In this document: in pieces, positions 25,386 to 33,507 of the stretch
How the letters are laid out: each line of letters starts with the position of its first letter
Numbering within the stretch: position 1 is the stretch's first letter
Origin: Planctomycetaceae bacterium
GTDB lineage: Bacteria; Planctomycetota; Planctomycetia; Planctomycetales; Planctomycetaceae
Length of the DNA: 45,707 bases
Direction of reading: 5' to 3'
Assembly (NCBI GenBank): GCA_002724315.1
Contig: PBOJ01000146.1
Span: forward strand, 1 to 45,707
The notes under the pieces: generated by a model
The model's database searches: none
Told to the model about the DNA's origin: nothing
Seen by the model: the letters and a program-made list of their open reading frames with translations, nothing else
Made by a program: the position numbers and the translations under genes

Positions 25386-26768
25386 TCAACGACGACCCGG
25401 TTCCCGTGAAAACAGCGGCCGAATGACTTCTCCATCGGCAAGCGTCTGCGGACGCGAGAACCGGTCACGGATCCGGTGCCGCGGATCAACACCCAGGGCC
25501 GTGTAGATCGTCGCCGCCACATCCTCGGGCGTCACCGGCGCGGACGCCGGATAGGCGGCAAACCGGTCCGAGGACCCATGAACGTACCCGGCTTTCATCC
25601 CACCGCCGGCAAACAGGATCGAGAAGCAATGCGGCCAGTGGTCACGGCCGTCGGGGTTAGCACCTGCAGAGGAGGTGATCTGTCCGAGTTTCGGCGTCCG
25701 GCCGAACTCGGCCAGGCAGGCCACCAGCGTATCCTCCAACAGGCCACGCTCCGACAGATCCTCGACCAGCGCCGCCAACGCCTGGTCGGTCGGCGGGCAC
25801 AGTCCCTTGACCAGGCTCTGGTAGTGCCCCTTGTGACCGTCGAACGCCTGGCGACCGGCCCAGACCGAAACCAGCCTCACACCTCGCTCGATCAGTCGTC
25901 GGGCCAACAGCATGCACTGGCCCAGATGCGGCATTCCGCCCCCCCGAACTCCGGAGATCTCACGGCGGAGACCGTACCGCCGGCGGACCGATTCGGGCTC
26001 GTCATCCAGCCGGAATGCCTCACGGGCTTCTGCTGCGGTGATCAGATCGAACGCCTTTTCGTAGAAGACATCTTTTCGGTTCAGGGCTCGAGGCGGGATC
26101 GGCTCGTCGAGACCACGATCCAATTGGGAAAGCAATTGCCGCCGCTGACCAAATCGGCCGACTCCCAGGGTCTGTTCCAATCCCGGCACGCGATAATCCC
26201 CCTTGCTCGGGTCTCCAGCAATGAACGGGTCGTGGGCATCGCCGAGAAATCCGGCCAGCACCCCGGGGATGAAGTGGCCGCAGTTGAAGAACCGCTTGGG
26301 CAGGTGAACATAATCGGGCAAAGCCCGTTCGGTCGGCATCAGCTTGGACAACACCGAGCCATAGGCGGGGGCATTCGACGGGGACGAGCCGCGGATCAAC
26401 TGCGAATCTCTCAACGGCGGCTGGCCGGTCAGCATGAAATACGAACTGGCGTTGTGATCGACGATGCGGTGATTGACCGAACGGACCACGCTGAAATGGT
26501 GCATCTGCCTGGCCAGCTTCGGCAGGTGCTCGCAGAGCTGATAGCCGGGGATCGTGGTGTCGATCGGCTTCAGCGGCCCCCGGATGTTCTCTGGAGCCTC
26601 CGGTTTCATGTCCCACATGTCGATCTGGCTCGGCCCCCCTTCCATGAAGAAGAGGATGCAGGACTTGGCCGTCGCCCGCGACGGGTCCGCCGCCAGCACC
26701 TCGGGCAAGGACAGGCCCAGGGCTCCCAGGCCACCCATCTGCAGGATTTCTCGCCGCCGCCAGTTCAT
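25386..26768 (-). CDS. DUF1501 protein, Tat-exported, without a PSD1 neighbour
   Basis: 460 residues. A twin-arginine-type leader WRRREILQMGGLGALGLSL starts the protein. DUF1501 marks follow: SCILFFMEGGPSQIDMWDMKPEAP, HFSVVRSVNHRI, ARRLIERGVRLVSVWAG, VACLAEFGRTPK, GRDHWPHCFSILFAGGGMK and VTPEDVAATIYTALGVDP. Unlike the copy at 17422, no DUF1549/DUF1553 gene adjoins it; its neighbours are GNAT and an oxidoreductase. The function is unknown beyond a sulfatase/phosphatase-like exported hydrolase fold. Confidence 0.92.
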   Translation of the reverse strand: MNWRRREILQMGGLGALGLSLPEVLAADPSRATAKSCILFFMEGGPSQIDMWDMKPEAPENIRGPLKPIDTTIPGYQLCEHLPKLARQMHHFSVVRSVNHRIVDHNASSYFMLTGQPPLRDSQLIRGSSPSNAPAYGSVLSKLMPTERALPDYVHLPKRFFNCGHFIPGVLAGFLGDAHDPFIAGDPSKGDYRVPGLEQTLGVGRFGQRRQLLSQLDRGLDEPIPPRALNRKDVFYEKAFDLITAAEAREAFRLDDEPESVRRRYGLRREISGVRGGGMPHLGQCMLLARRLIERGVRLVSVWAGRQAFDGHKGHYQSLVKGLCPPTDQALAALVEDLSERGLLEDTLVACLAEFGRTPKLGQITSSAGANPDGRDHWPHCFSILFAGGGMKAGYVHGSSDRFAAYPASAPVTPEDVAATIYTALGVDPRHRIRDRFSRPQTLADGEVIRPLFSREPGRR

Positions 26769-26870
26769 CTCATCTGCTCCCAGCCATCCGGGCCAACATC
26801 ACGATTCTACGCCTCCCCACGTGCCCCGTGCAATTGGCGTCTCTCACACGTTGACCTTTGTGCGACCGGC

Positions 26871-26900
26871 TTGAGACCGAGGCCACAGGGCGGGTAGCAT
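26871..26900 (+). promoter_or_regulatory. Candidate promoter of the Gfo/Idh/MocA gene
   Basis: TTGAGA (26871-26876) and TAGCAT (26895-26900) are 18 bases apart in the divergent gap. Transcription would start near 26907, about 34 bases before the ATG. Confidence 0.4.
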
Positions 26901-26940
26901 TCTGTCAACCAATCGCCAAGTTCGACGACCGGAGACGACC

Positions 26941-28227
26941 ATGAGCCAGACCGACCGACGCACGTTTCTGGGCAGCGCCGCTGCCCTGGCTGCCACGGGG
27001 CTCGGCACACTCGAAGCTGCCGCTCCCAGCGAAACCGTCAACATGGCCGTGCTGGGATGCGGCCGCGGCTCGAGCCTCGCTCGCTACTTCTCCCAGGTCA
27101 AGGACAGCCAGGTGGTGGCGATCTGCGATGTGGACGAAAGCCGTGGACAAGCACTGTGTGCCCAGATCGGCCAGCTCTCAGGCCGTCGCCCGGAATACGT
27201 CGTCGACTACCGAACGCTGCTGGACCGCAAGGACGTCGACGCTCTGGCCGTGGCCACGCCCGATCACTGGCACGCCCCGGTCACGATCAACGCCTGCCTG
27301 GCCGGCAAGGACGTCTACGTTGAAAAACCGTGCTCGCACAACGTTCACGAGGGCCGCATGGCGGTCACTGCAGCCCGCAAACACAAGCGGATCGTCCAGC
27401 ACGGCACCAACCTGCGAGCGGCACCTCACTACAAGCGAGCCTGGAAACTGATCGCCGACGGCGAACTCGGCAAGGTGATGATGGTCAAGGCCATCAACAA
27501 CCAGCGACGTGGACGGATGGCTCACCGAAAGGACGAACCGGTGCCCAAGGGGGTCAATTACGACATCTGGGTCGGCCCGGCCCCCATGAAGCCCTTCAAC
27601 CGCAACCGCTTTCACACCGGCTGGCACTGGCTGTGGGATTACGGGACCGGGGACCTGGGCAATGACGGAGTCCACCAGGTCGACATCGGTCGCTGGGCAC
27701 TGAACCTCGGAGCCCCCAAGGCCGTCAGTTGCAGCGGGGCCAAGCTGGGCTGGAAGGGTGACGCCCACGAGGTGCCCGACGCGATGGTCGTCACCTGGGA
27801 GTACGACGATCTGCTGTACGTCTTCGAACAGCGGGACTTCACCCCGTATCGGATGCAGGCCCACATGAACGACAACGACAACATCATCTACGGCGACAAC
27901 GGGTACATGATGGTCGACCGTGACGGATACCGGATCTTCCACCGTGGCGGAAAGCCGGGCGAGAAGTTCTACAAGAAGTGGACCGACGACGGGGGCCACT
28001 ACCGCAACTTCGTCGCCTGCGTGAAAAACCGCAACCAGGACGCGCTGAACGCCGACATTCTCGAGGGACACTACTCGTCCATGCTCTGCCACCTCGGCAA
28101 CATCGCCTACCGCACCGGCAAACGGCTGGAGTTCGACGGCGAGACCGAGACCTTCACCAACGACGAGTCGGCCAACCAGTACCTCACCCGCGAGTACCGC
28201 AAGGGGTACGAACTGCCAAAGGTCTAG
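26941..28227 (+). CDS. Tat-exported Gfo/Idh/MocA family oxidoreductase
   Basis: 428 residues with a twin-arginine leader TDRRTFLGSAAALAATGLG. The Rossmann domain starts with MAVLGCGRGSSLARYF, where the glycine turn GCGRGS binds the dinucleotide. ATPDHWHAP and EKP (residues 128-130) are the family's NAD-binding and catalytic-lysine landmarks. The C-terminal sheet has WHWLWDYGTGDLGNDGVHQVDIGRW, the usual substrate-pocket helix. Planctomycete genomes hold many such Tat-linked copies, believed to oxidise sugars or sugar derivatives outside the cytoplasm with a tightly bound cofactor. A GGAG lies ahead of the ATG. It converges on the TIM-barrel gene with a 24-base gap. Confidence 0.93.
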   Translation: MSQTDRRTFLGSAAALAATGLGTLEAAAPSETVNMAVLGCGRGSSLARYFSQVKDSQVVAICDVDESRGQALCAQIGQLSGRRPEYVVDYRTLLDRKDVDALAVATPDHWHAPVTINACLAGKDVYVEKPCSHNVHEGRMAVTAARKHKRIVQHGTNLRAAPHYKRAWKLIADGELGKVMMVKAINNQRRGRMAHRKDEPVPKGVNYDIWVGPAPMKPFNRNRFHTGWHWLWDYGTGDLGNDGVHQVDIGRWALNLGAPKAVSCSGAKLGWKGDAHEVPDAMVVTWEYDDLLYVFEQRDFTPYRMQAHMNDNDNIIYGDNGYMMVDRDGYRIFHRGGKPGEKFYKKWTDDGGHYRNFVACVKNRNQDALNADILEGHYSSMLCHLGNIAYRTGKRLEFDGETETFTNDESANQYLTREYRKGYELPKV

Positions 28228-28251
28228 CCCCGCGGCAGTAACGGCCAACCG

Positions 28252-29199
28252 CTACACCGCGTCGGCGAACTTGTCGAGGTAGGCCCGCGCCCGATTGATC
28301 TCGGCGGTGACCTTTGCGGTCGTCTCCAGGATCGGCACACCGCGTGGCACCGGGTGCATGAAGATCTCGACCCGACCGGTAAACTTGATCTTCTTCAGCC
28401 CGGCGACGATCGGTTGGAAATCCAGCGGCCCACGACCGGGCATCTGCATCAGCTCCTGCGCCTTGGGCAGCTTCTTGCTGCAGCCCATTCCGTGCTCCCA
28501 CGCCTGGAAGTGCACCAGCCGTTGCCCCAGTCGTTCGATGTGTTTGCCGATCAACTCCGGATCCTGTGGCATGTGGTAGCCGGCCAGGGCCATACCGATG
28601 TGCTTGGACGGCAACAGATCCATCAGCATCAACTGAGACTCCGGCGAGTTGATGATCGTACCGCTGTGGTTCTCGATCCCGATCTGCACGCCGATCTTTT
28701 CAGCAGCCGCCACGTGAGGTTTCAGTTTCTCGGCCAGCGCCGTGACCGCCTTCTTCAGAGCATCGCCCTTGAGGTTCCTGGGACCGACGGTGTTGCAGAT
28801 CACCATGTCCCCGCCCAGCGCCTTGACCAGCTTCATCTCCGGCTGCATGCCGAACACCCCGTACTTGAAACAGGTCATGCTGCCGAGTCGAACCTTGTTC
28901 TTCTTCAGCAGGGCCTGGACGGCTTCCACCCCCAGCTTGTCGACCTGCTCTCGCTGGTTCCCGTGAGGACGGGCCCAGAACTCGACCGTCTCGGCCCCGC
29001 ACTTGCGGACCTCCGGCAGAATTTCGGCCAACGGCTTCGTGCCGTACATGCAGGCCCCAACGATGTAGCGGATCCGAAACTTCTCCTTTGATTCGGCGGC
29101 TGCCACCCCGCCAAGCGTCGCGCCGGCAGCCAATGCTCCGGTGCCGGCAAGGAATTCCCGTCGAGTCTGTGTCTCAACCTGCATGTTCCTGGTCTCCAT
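28252..29199 (-). CDS. Tat-exported sugar isomerase/epimerase-like TIM barrel
   Basis: 315 residues from ATG 29199; a second ATG at 29184 is equally likely. The leader TQTRREFLAGTGALAAGA is a twin-arginine signal. The barrel is xylose-isomerase-like: GAETVEFWARPHG, GVQIGIENHSG (metal Glu), MALAGYHMP, HFQAWEHGMG and RVEIFMHPVPRG. The usual F-D-x-G/A-N metal aspartate appears replaced by MALAGYH, so the metal site may be altered. It is the last gene of a minus-strand run and overlaps the preceding hydrolase gene by 26 bases. Its opposite-strand neighbour is an exported oxidoreductase, a pairing often seen in planctomycete sugar-processing loci. Confidence 0.85.
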   Translation of the reverse strand: METRNMQVETQTRREFLAGTGALAAGATLGGVAAAESKEKFRIRYIVGACMYGTKPLAEILPEVRKCGAETVEFWARPHGNQREQVDKLGVEAVQALLKKNKVRLGSMTCFKYGVFGMQPEMKLVKALGGDMVICNTVGPRNLKGDALKKAVTALAEKLKPHVAAAEKIGVQIGIENHSGTIINSPESQLMLMDLLPSKHIGMALAGYHMPQDPELIGKHIERLGQRLVHFQAWEHGMGCSKKLPKAQELMQMPGRGPLDFQPIVAGLKKIKFTGRVEIFMHPVPRGVPILETTAKVTAEINRARAYLDKFADAV

Positions 29200-30091
29200 T
29201 GGATTCTTCGCTCCCTGGGATCAATTCTCTCGCTGCCTCAACAATCGGTTCGCGCGGCATCGCGTTGTGGCCCACTCCTGGAAGTTCGATGAACCGCCGC
29301 TCGATTCCCGCGGCCGATCGGGATGGAGCGGCTTCGAACAGGTTTCGTGACAGACGAACCGGAACAAGCTGGTCATCTGTACCGTGGACGATCGTCAAAG
29401 GACAGGTCACATCTCCGATGTGGTCGATCGACTCGTAACGGTCGATCAGCATCCAGCGAACCGGCAACCACGGATAGTGGTGGCAGGCGGTCTCGGTCAT
29501 CGACGAAAACGGAGCCCGCAACAACAAGCCGGCAGGCGGCGTGCCTCCGCGACACAGATCGGCGGCCAGTCGGACCGCGACGGCGCTGCCCAGAGATTCT
29601 CCAAACAGGATCAACCGCTCGGCAGAAACACCACGGCCCGCCAGCCACGTCTGGATCTCCCGGGCATCGGCGTGCAACACCGCCTCGGCCGGCTTCCCGG
29701 CATTTTCGGCAAAGCCGCGGTAGTCCACCAGTACGACATCGAGTCCCAGTTCCGTGAAATCGGCAATCGCGTTGGCCCGGTAACCACGGTGCCCGGCATT
29801 GCCCGGAAAATACAGCAGAAGATTTCTTCCGTCAGTGAGTTTGGCAAGACCATCGGCGGAATCATCAGCGGCCTGGCCGGTGGCCAGCGCCAGCCACCCC
29901 GCCAACCGCATATCGTCGGCCACCGGCACCTCGATTTCGTGAATCCGATCCGGCGGCAGGCCACACTCGGACGTCGGCACCGCCGCCACCCGGGCGGGAA
30001 AGTACATCATCGACCGCTGCAACCAGGTGAACATCAGGACCAGGACCAAGACCAGGTAGGGAACCAACAGGAACAAACCCACGCGGCGCAT
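29174..30091 (-). CDS. Membrane-anchored alpha/beta hydrolase (BEM46/ABHD13-like)
   Basis: 305 residues from ATG 30091, which has GAGCGGGG directly upstream; earlier TTG or GTG starts would add a long Arg/Ser-rich stretch. An N-terminal membrane anchor (VGLFLLVPYLVLVLVLMFTWL) precedes FPARVAAVPTSECG and the hydrolase fold. Oxyanion segment YFPGNAGHRGYRAN, VDYRGFAENAG, nucleophile elbow LFGESLGSA (Ser), acid in HGTDDQLVP and histidine in LPGVGHNAM are all present. This is the BEM46/ABHD13 arrangement, with an unknown ester or thioester substrate. The 3' end overlaps the isomerase gene and the sulfatase lies 109 bases upstream. Confidence 0.85.
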   Translation of the reverse strand: MRRVGLFLLVPYLVLVLVLMFTWLQRSMMYFPARVAAVPTSECGLPPDRIHEIEVPVADDMRLAGWLALATGQAADDSADGLAKLTDGRNLLLYFPGNAGHRGYRANAIADFTELGLDVVLVDYRGFAENAGKPAEAVLHADAREIQTWLAGRGVSAERLILFGESLGSAVAVRLAADLCRGGTPPAGLLLRAPFSSMTETACHHYPWLPVRWMLIDRYESIDHIGDVTCPLTIVHGTDDQLVPVRLSRNLFEAAPSRSAAGIERRFIELPGVGHNAMPREPIVEAARELIPGSEESNGDQEHAG

Positions 30092-30200
30092 CCCCGCTCG
30101 AAATCGACGCGGCACCCCGGCACTTGATGATTCGGATTGTTCTCGATCACCCACACCAGCCCCCGACCTCGCATGCCGAAAACCCGGAACCCCGGCACAT

Positions 30201-31667
30201 TCACCGGCCCTCCCGTTTGCTCTCGTCAAACCGCTCGTTGCGAGCCGGCATCACCGCACCGGTCTCCTTGAGCATTCGGTGCAGTGTGGCCCTCATCGCC
30301 CGGACCCGTTCGGGCTGGCCCTTGGCCAGGTCCCGGTTCTCACCGATATCGCTCTCGAGGTCAAACAGTTCCACCCGCTTGTCCTCGTACCACTCGATCA
30401 ACTTCCACCGTCCTTCGCGGACGGCTCCCGCGGGGGCTCCCCCCTGGTTTCCGTAGTGAGGATAGTGCCACAACAGCGGACCCCGCTTTCGCGTTTTCCC
30501 TTTCAGCAACGAAACGAAGCTCACCCCATCCCTGTGCTGAGCGGGTCGGGCCTTCAATCCGGTGATCTCGAGAATCGTCGGATAGAAATCCGTGCTGGTG
30601 ACGACCTGTTTACAGACACTTCCGGCGGCGGTCACTCCTGGCCAGCGAACGATCATCGGTTCGCGGATCCCGCCCTCGTACATCCATCCCTTGCCGCCGC
30701 GAAGCGGCAGATTACTGGTTGGGTGCCCTTCGGATGTCGACAGCCCTCCGTTGTCGGACATGAAGAACACCGCCGTGTTCTCCTCGAGCCCGAGGCGTTT
30801 CAGCCCCGACAGCACCGTGCCCACCGCTTGATCCATCGCCTCGATCATCCCGGCGTAGACCGCGTGAGCCTGTAGCGTCCGCACTCGCCTGCGGTGTTCC
30901 CGCTTCGAGAATTCTCCCGCCACGGCCGCGGCGTCGAGTTTCTTCCTTTTGGCCAGGTACTTCTGCCGAAGATCCTTCCGGGCGATCAGCGGTGTGTGAA
31001 CCGAGTAGAACGACAGGTAGGCCAAGAACGGCTTCTCGCGATTCGCCTCGATGAACTTGACCGTCTCGTTGGCCAACCTGGCCGGCAGATGTTCTCCGGG
31101 CGGCCCGTCCTTCAAACGAGGATTTCCGTAAGGGGAAAAGTACTTCTTGCCGCCGTAAGGGCCACCACGGGTGATACCACCCCGGTTGACATCGAACCCC
31201 TGACTCTCAGGCCAGAATCCCTCGGGTCCGAGGTGCCATTTGCCGGCAAAGAAAGTCACATAACCAGCTTCCTTCAACGCTTCGGCCAGCGTCACTTCCT
31301 TGTGTGCCATCCGGTCCTTGTAGGCTGCCGGCAGCAACTTGGTGTTGCGACGCCACTTCCCGGGCTGGTTGCCGCCACGGGCATTGATGTAGTCGGTGAT
31401 GCCGGTCCGTGACGGGTATTTTCCGGTCAGGATGCTGGCCCGGGTCGGACTGCAGACCGGGCAGGCCGCATAGGCATTGGTGAATTTCATCCCCGACCGG
31501 GCCAGTCCATCGACATGTGGCGTGTCGTAGAACGAACTGCCAAAACATCCCAGGTCGGTCCAGCCGAGGTCATCGACCAGGAAGAACACCACGTTGGTCC
31601 TCTCGGACGCTGATGACACTCGCGGAACCAACAGGAAGAGCACCACAAGCCACGACCAGCCTCGCAT
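30201..31667 (-). CDS. Exported sulfatase (formylglycine type)
   Basis: 488 residues from ATG 31667, with GGGAGAG upstream; it starts four bases past the transporter's stop. A signal peptide (WLVVLFLLVPRVSSA) is followed by NVVFFLVDDLGWTDLG, where Asp32-Asp33 bind calcium. The modification motif is Cys72-Ser-Pro-Thr-Arg76 in CPVCSPTRAS, where cysteine becomes formylglycine. KWHLGPEGF and SDNGGLSTSEGHP supply the other metal and catalytic residues. Aryl- or polysaccharide-sulfatases of this type are abundant in planctomycetes that use sulfated algal glycans. No maturase gene lies in the window. It is likely co-transcribed with the Nramp-like gene upstream. Confidence 0.94.
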   Translation of the reverse strand: MRGWSWLVVLFLLVPRVSSASERTNVVFFLVDDLGWTDLGCFGSSFYDTPHVDGLARSGMKFTNAYAACPVCSPTRASILTGKYPSRTGITDYINARGGNQPGKWRRNTKLLPAAYKDRMAHKEVTLAEALKEAGYVTFFAGKWHLGPEGFWPESQGFDVNRGGITRGGPYGGKKYFSPYGNPRLKDGPPGEHLPARLANETVKFIEANREKPFLAYLSFYSVHTPLIARKDLRQKYLAKRKKLDAAAVAGEFSKREHRRRVRTLQAHAVYAGMIEAMDQAVGTVLSGLKRLGLEENTAVFFMSDNGGLSTSEGHPTSNLPLRGGKGWMYEGGIREPMIVRWPGVTAAGSVCKQVVTSTDFYPTILEITGLKARPAQHRDGVSFVSLLKGKTRKRGPLLWHYPHYGNQGGAPAGAVREGRWKLIEWYEDKRVELFDLESDIGENRDLAKGQPERVRAMRATLHRMLKETGAVMPARNERFDESKREGR

Positions 31668-31671
31668 GGCT

Positions 31672-33381
31672 TCACTCTCCCTGGCCATCCGGATCCGACG
31701 GAGCCGCCCCGACAGGTGGAATCTCGGAACCCGAGGGCACAGAAGCGCCACCACCCGAATTGCCACCTCGAACAACGTGGACCACGCCGGCCAACAACAG
31801 GAAGGCGACGACCCCTCCCACGCCGTACCACTCCGTTTTGCTCCAGATCGACCACCCTGCCCCCACCGTCGCTGCGGCCAGCGCCACGCACATCGCGGCG
31901 TTGACCAGGTTGCGGCGTCCGCCCTGTGGGAGGTGTTCGCCCAGCATGCGACGGTTGTTCATCATCAGGAAAAATGTCAGGTAGGCGATCGGCAACAGCA
32001 CCATTCCGAAGACACTCGTGGGAACCGCCAGCCAGAATCGGGCCTTGCCATCACCCCACAGGAACAGGAATCCCAGGGCACCGGTGATCCCGGGCAACAG
32101 GCTCCAGATGCGGTGCTGAATCCCCGAAGCCGGGATCCCGATCATCTCGCAAACCGTGAAACCGTTGATCAACATCAGGATGATAATCGTCGAGAAGGCC
32201 ATGCCGACCACGCCGATTCCGAAAACGACATGAGCCACGGTGCGGCCGGTCAACTTCTCCAGCGTGTTGGCCAGTAGGAAGGCATCCCGCTGGACCAGCA
32301 TCGCCGCAATCTTCCGATCGGCCAGTTCTATCTCACCGGAACCGTCCAGGTGCTTTTCCAGTCCTTCGACATTCTTTTCGTACCCACCCTGCAACTTATC
32401 GGTGATTCCGGGAGTCGCCGGCCCTTCACCCACCAACCCCGGATCAAACTGCCCGTGGAACTGACTGGCCGAGGCGATCACGACACAACTGGTCGCCAGC
32501 AAAAACGGAATGAACAGGCCGACGGAGAGATCAAAGATGGCCAAGCCGCGAAAATCTCGATCCCATCCCCGTTTGAGCATCGAGTAGGGCAACAGGAAGG
32601 TCATGTTGATTCCGACAGCTGTGGCCGCAGCGGTCACCATCCGGTCACGTTGCGTCGACAGGATCTGTTCTCGCCAGTATTCGGCATGAGTCGAATCTTT
32701 CAGCGCCGCCTCGAATGCCGCTGCCGGCCGATCCAGCAACGACAGGTCGGGAATAAAACCGGACAGGATATCACCCCAGGCCAGGCCACCGCCCTTTGAC
32801 GACATCGCGATCACCACACCGAAAAAACTCAAAACGACAACTGCCACCATCGACTTCAACAGGATCTCGAAGAGCTTCAGCCCCCAGCCACCGCTCTCGT
32901 AGAACCAGATCACCAGCGCTGACACACCGAACAGCAGCCCCACAGCAATGTATTTGCCGGTGTCGCCGCCGAACAGTTGCGGAAACAGGTTCTGCTGAAT
33001 CGCTGCGGTGCCGAGAGAAAACTGGGGCATCGCCCAGACCAGGTTGGCCATCAGTGTGGCAATCGCCCAGCCCCAACCCAGCACCGGGTTGACGTGACGG
33101 TTGATCGCATCGAAGGGCCGCTCACCGGTCGAGAGCGCGACATAGCCGATGGCACTGAGCATCACGATGCCCAGGATCATCATCAACGGCTGCAGCCACA
33201 TCATCTCGTAACCGCCGATGACGCCCAGGTAGAGACTGCCGGCCAGCGAGCCACCACCGAGCGTGATCGCCCCCTGCAACCAGCCCGGCCCTGACAAGCG
33301 GGCGTAGGTCATCAGCGTGGCCAGCGTCCCCTTCTGTTTCGCGTCGAGTATGGCCTGGCGATCTTGTTCTACCTGTGACAT
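31672..33381 (-). CDS. Nramp-like membrane transporter lacking metal motifs
   Basis: 569 residues from ATG 33381. About eleven hydrophobic segments follow the Nramp/SLC11 order. TM1 reads LSGPGWLQGAITLGGGSLAGSLYLG, where family members have GPG...DPGN; here GGGS (42-45) replaces the metal-binding Asp and Asn. TM6 (about 250-270) reads TAVGINMTFLLPYSM in place of the MPH motif. Residues about 307-380, normally a short loop, are a long insert with polar helices (EGLEKHLDGSGEIELADRK). The protein is probably a transporter of the LeuT-fold metal family with a different or lost substrate. The C-terminal tail is Gly/Ser/Pro-rich. It precedes the sulfatase gene with four bases between. Confidence 0.8.
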   Translation of the reverse strand: MSQVEQDRQAILDAKQKGTLATLMTYARLSGPGWLQGAITLGGGSLAGSLYLGVIGGYEMMWLQPLMMILGIVMLSAIGYVALSTGERPFDAINRHVNPVLGWGWAIATLMANLVWAMPQFSLGTAAIQQNLFPQLFGGDTGKYIAVGLLFGVSALVIWFYESGGWGLKLFEILLKSMVAVVVLSFFGVVIAMSSKGGGLAWGDILSGFIPDLSLLDRPAAAFEAALKDSTHAEYWREQILSTQRDRMVTAAATAVGINMTFLLPYSMLKRGWDRDFRGLAIFDLSVGLFIPFLLATSCVVIASASQFHGQFDPGLVGEGPATPGITDKLQGGYEKNVEGLEKHLDGSGEIELADRKIAAMLVQRDAFLLANTLEKLTGRTVAHVVFGIGVVGMAFSTIIILMLINGFTVCEMIGIPASGIQHRIWSLLPGITGALGFLFLWGDGKARFWLAVPTSVFGMVLLPIAYLTFFLMMNNRRMLGEHLPQGGRRNLVNAAMCVALAAATVGAGWSIWSKTEWYGVGGVVAFLLLAGVVHVVRGGNSGGGASVPSGSEIPPVGAAPSDPDGQGE

Positions 33382-33507
33382 GGGTCGTCCGTCTCGTACG
33401 GGGTGTGTGCACCTGAAGCGCCGTTCCGCCGATTGTGCCACGCAACGGCACAAGGCGAAAGCGAGCTACGACGAGCCAACCAGGCGGAGACCAATCCGTC
33501 GCGCCGG

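Noticed and set aside
31668..31775. A longer sulfatase start
   Set aside because: It would overlap the transporter gene with an Arg-rich non-signal stretch; ATG 31667 has a ribosome-binding site and begins a proper signal peptide.
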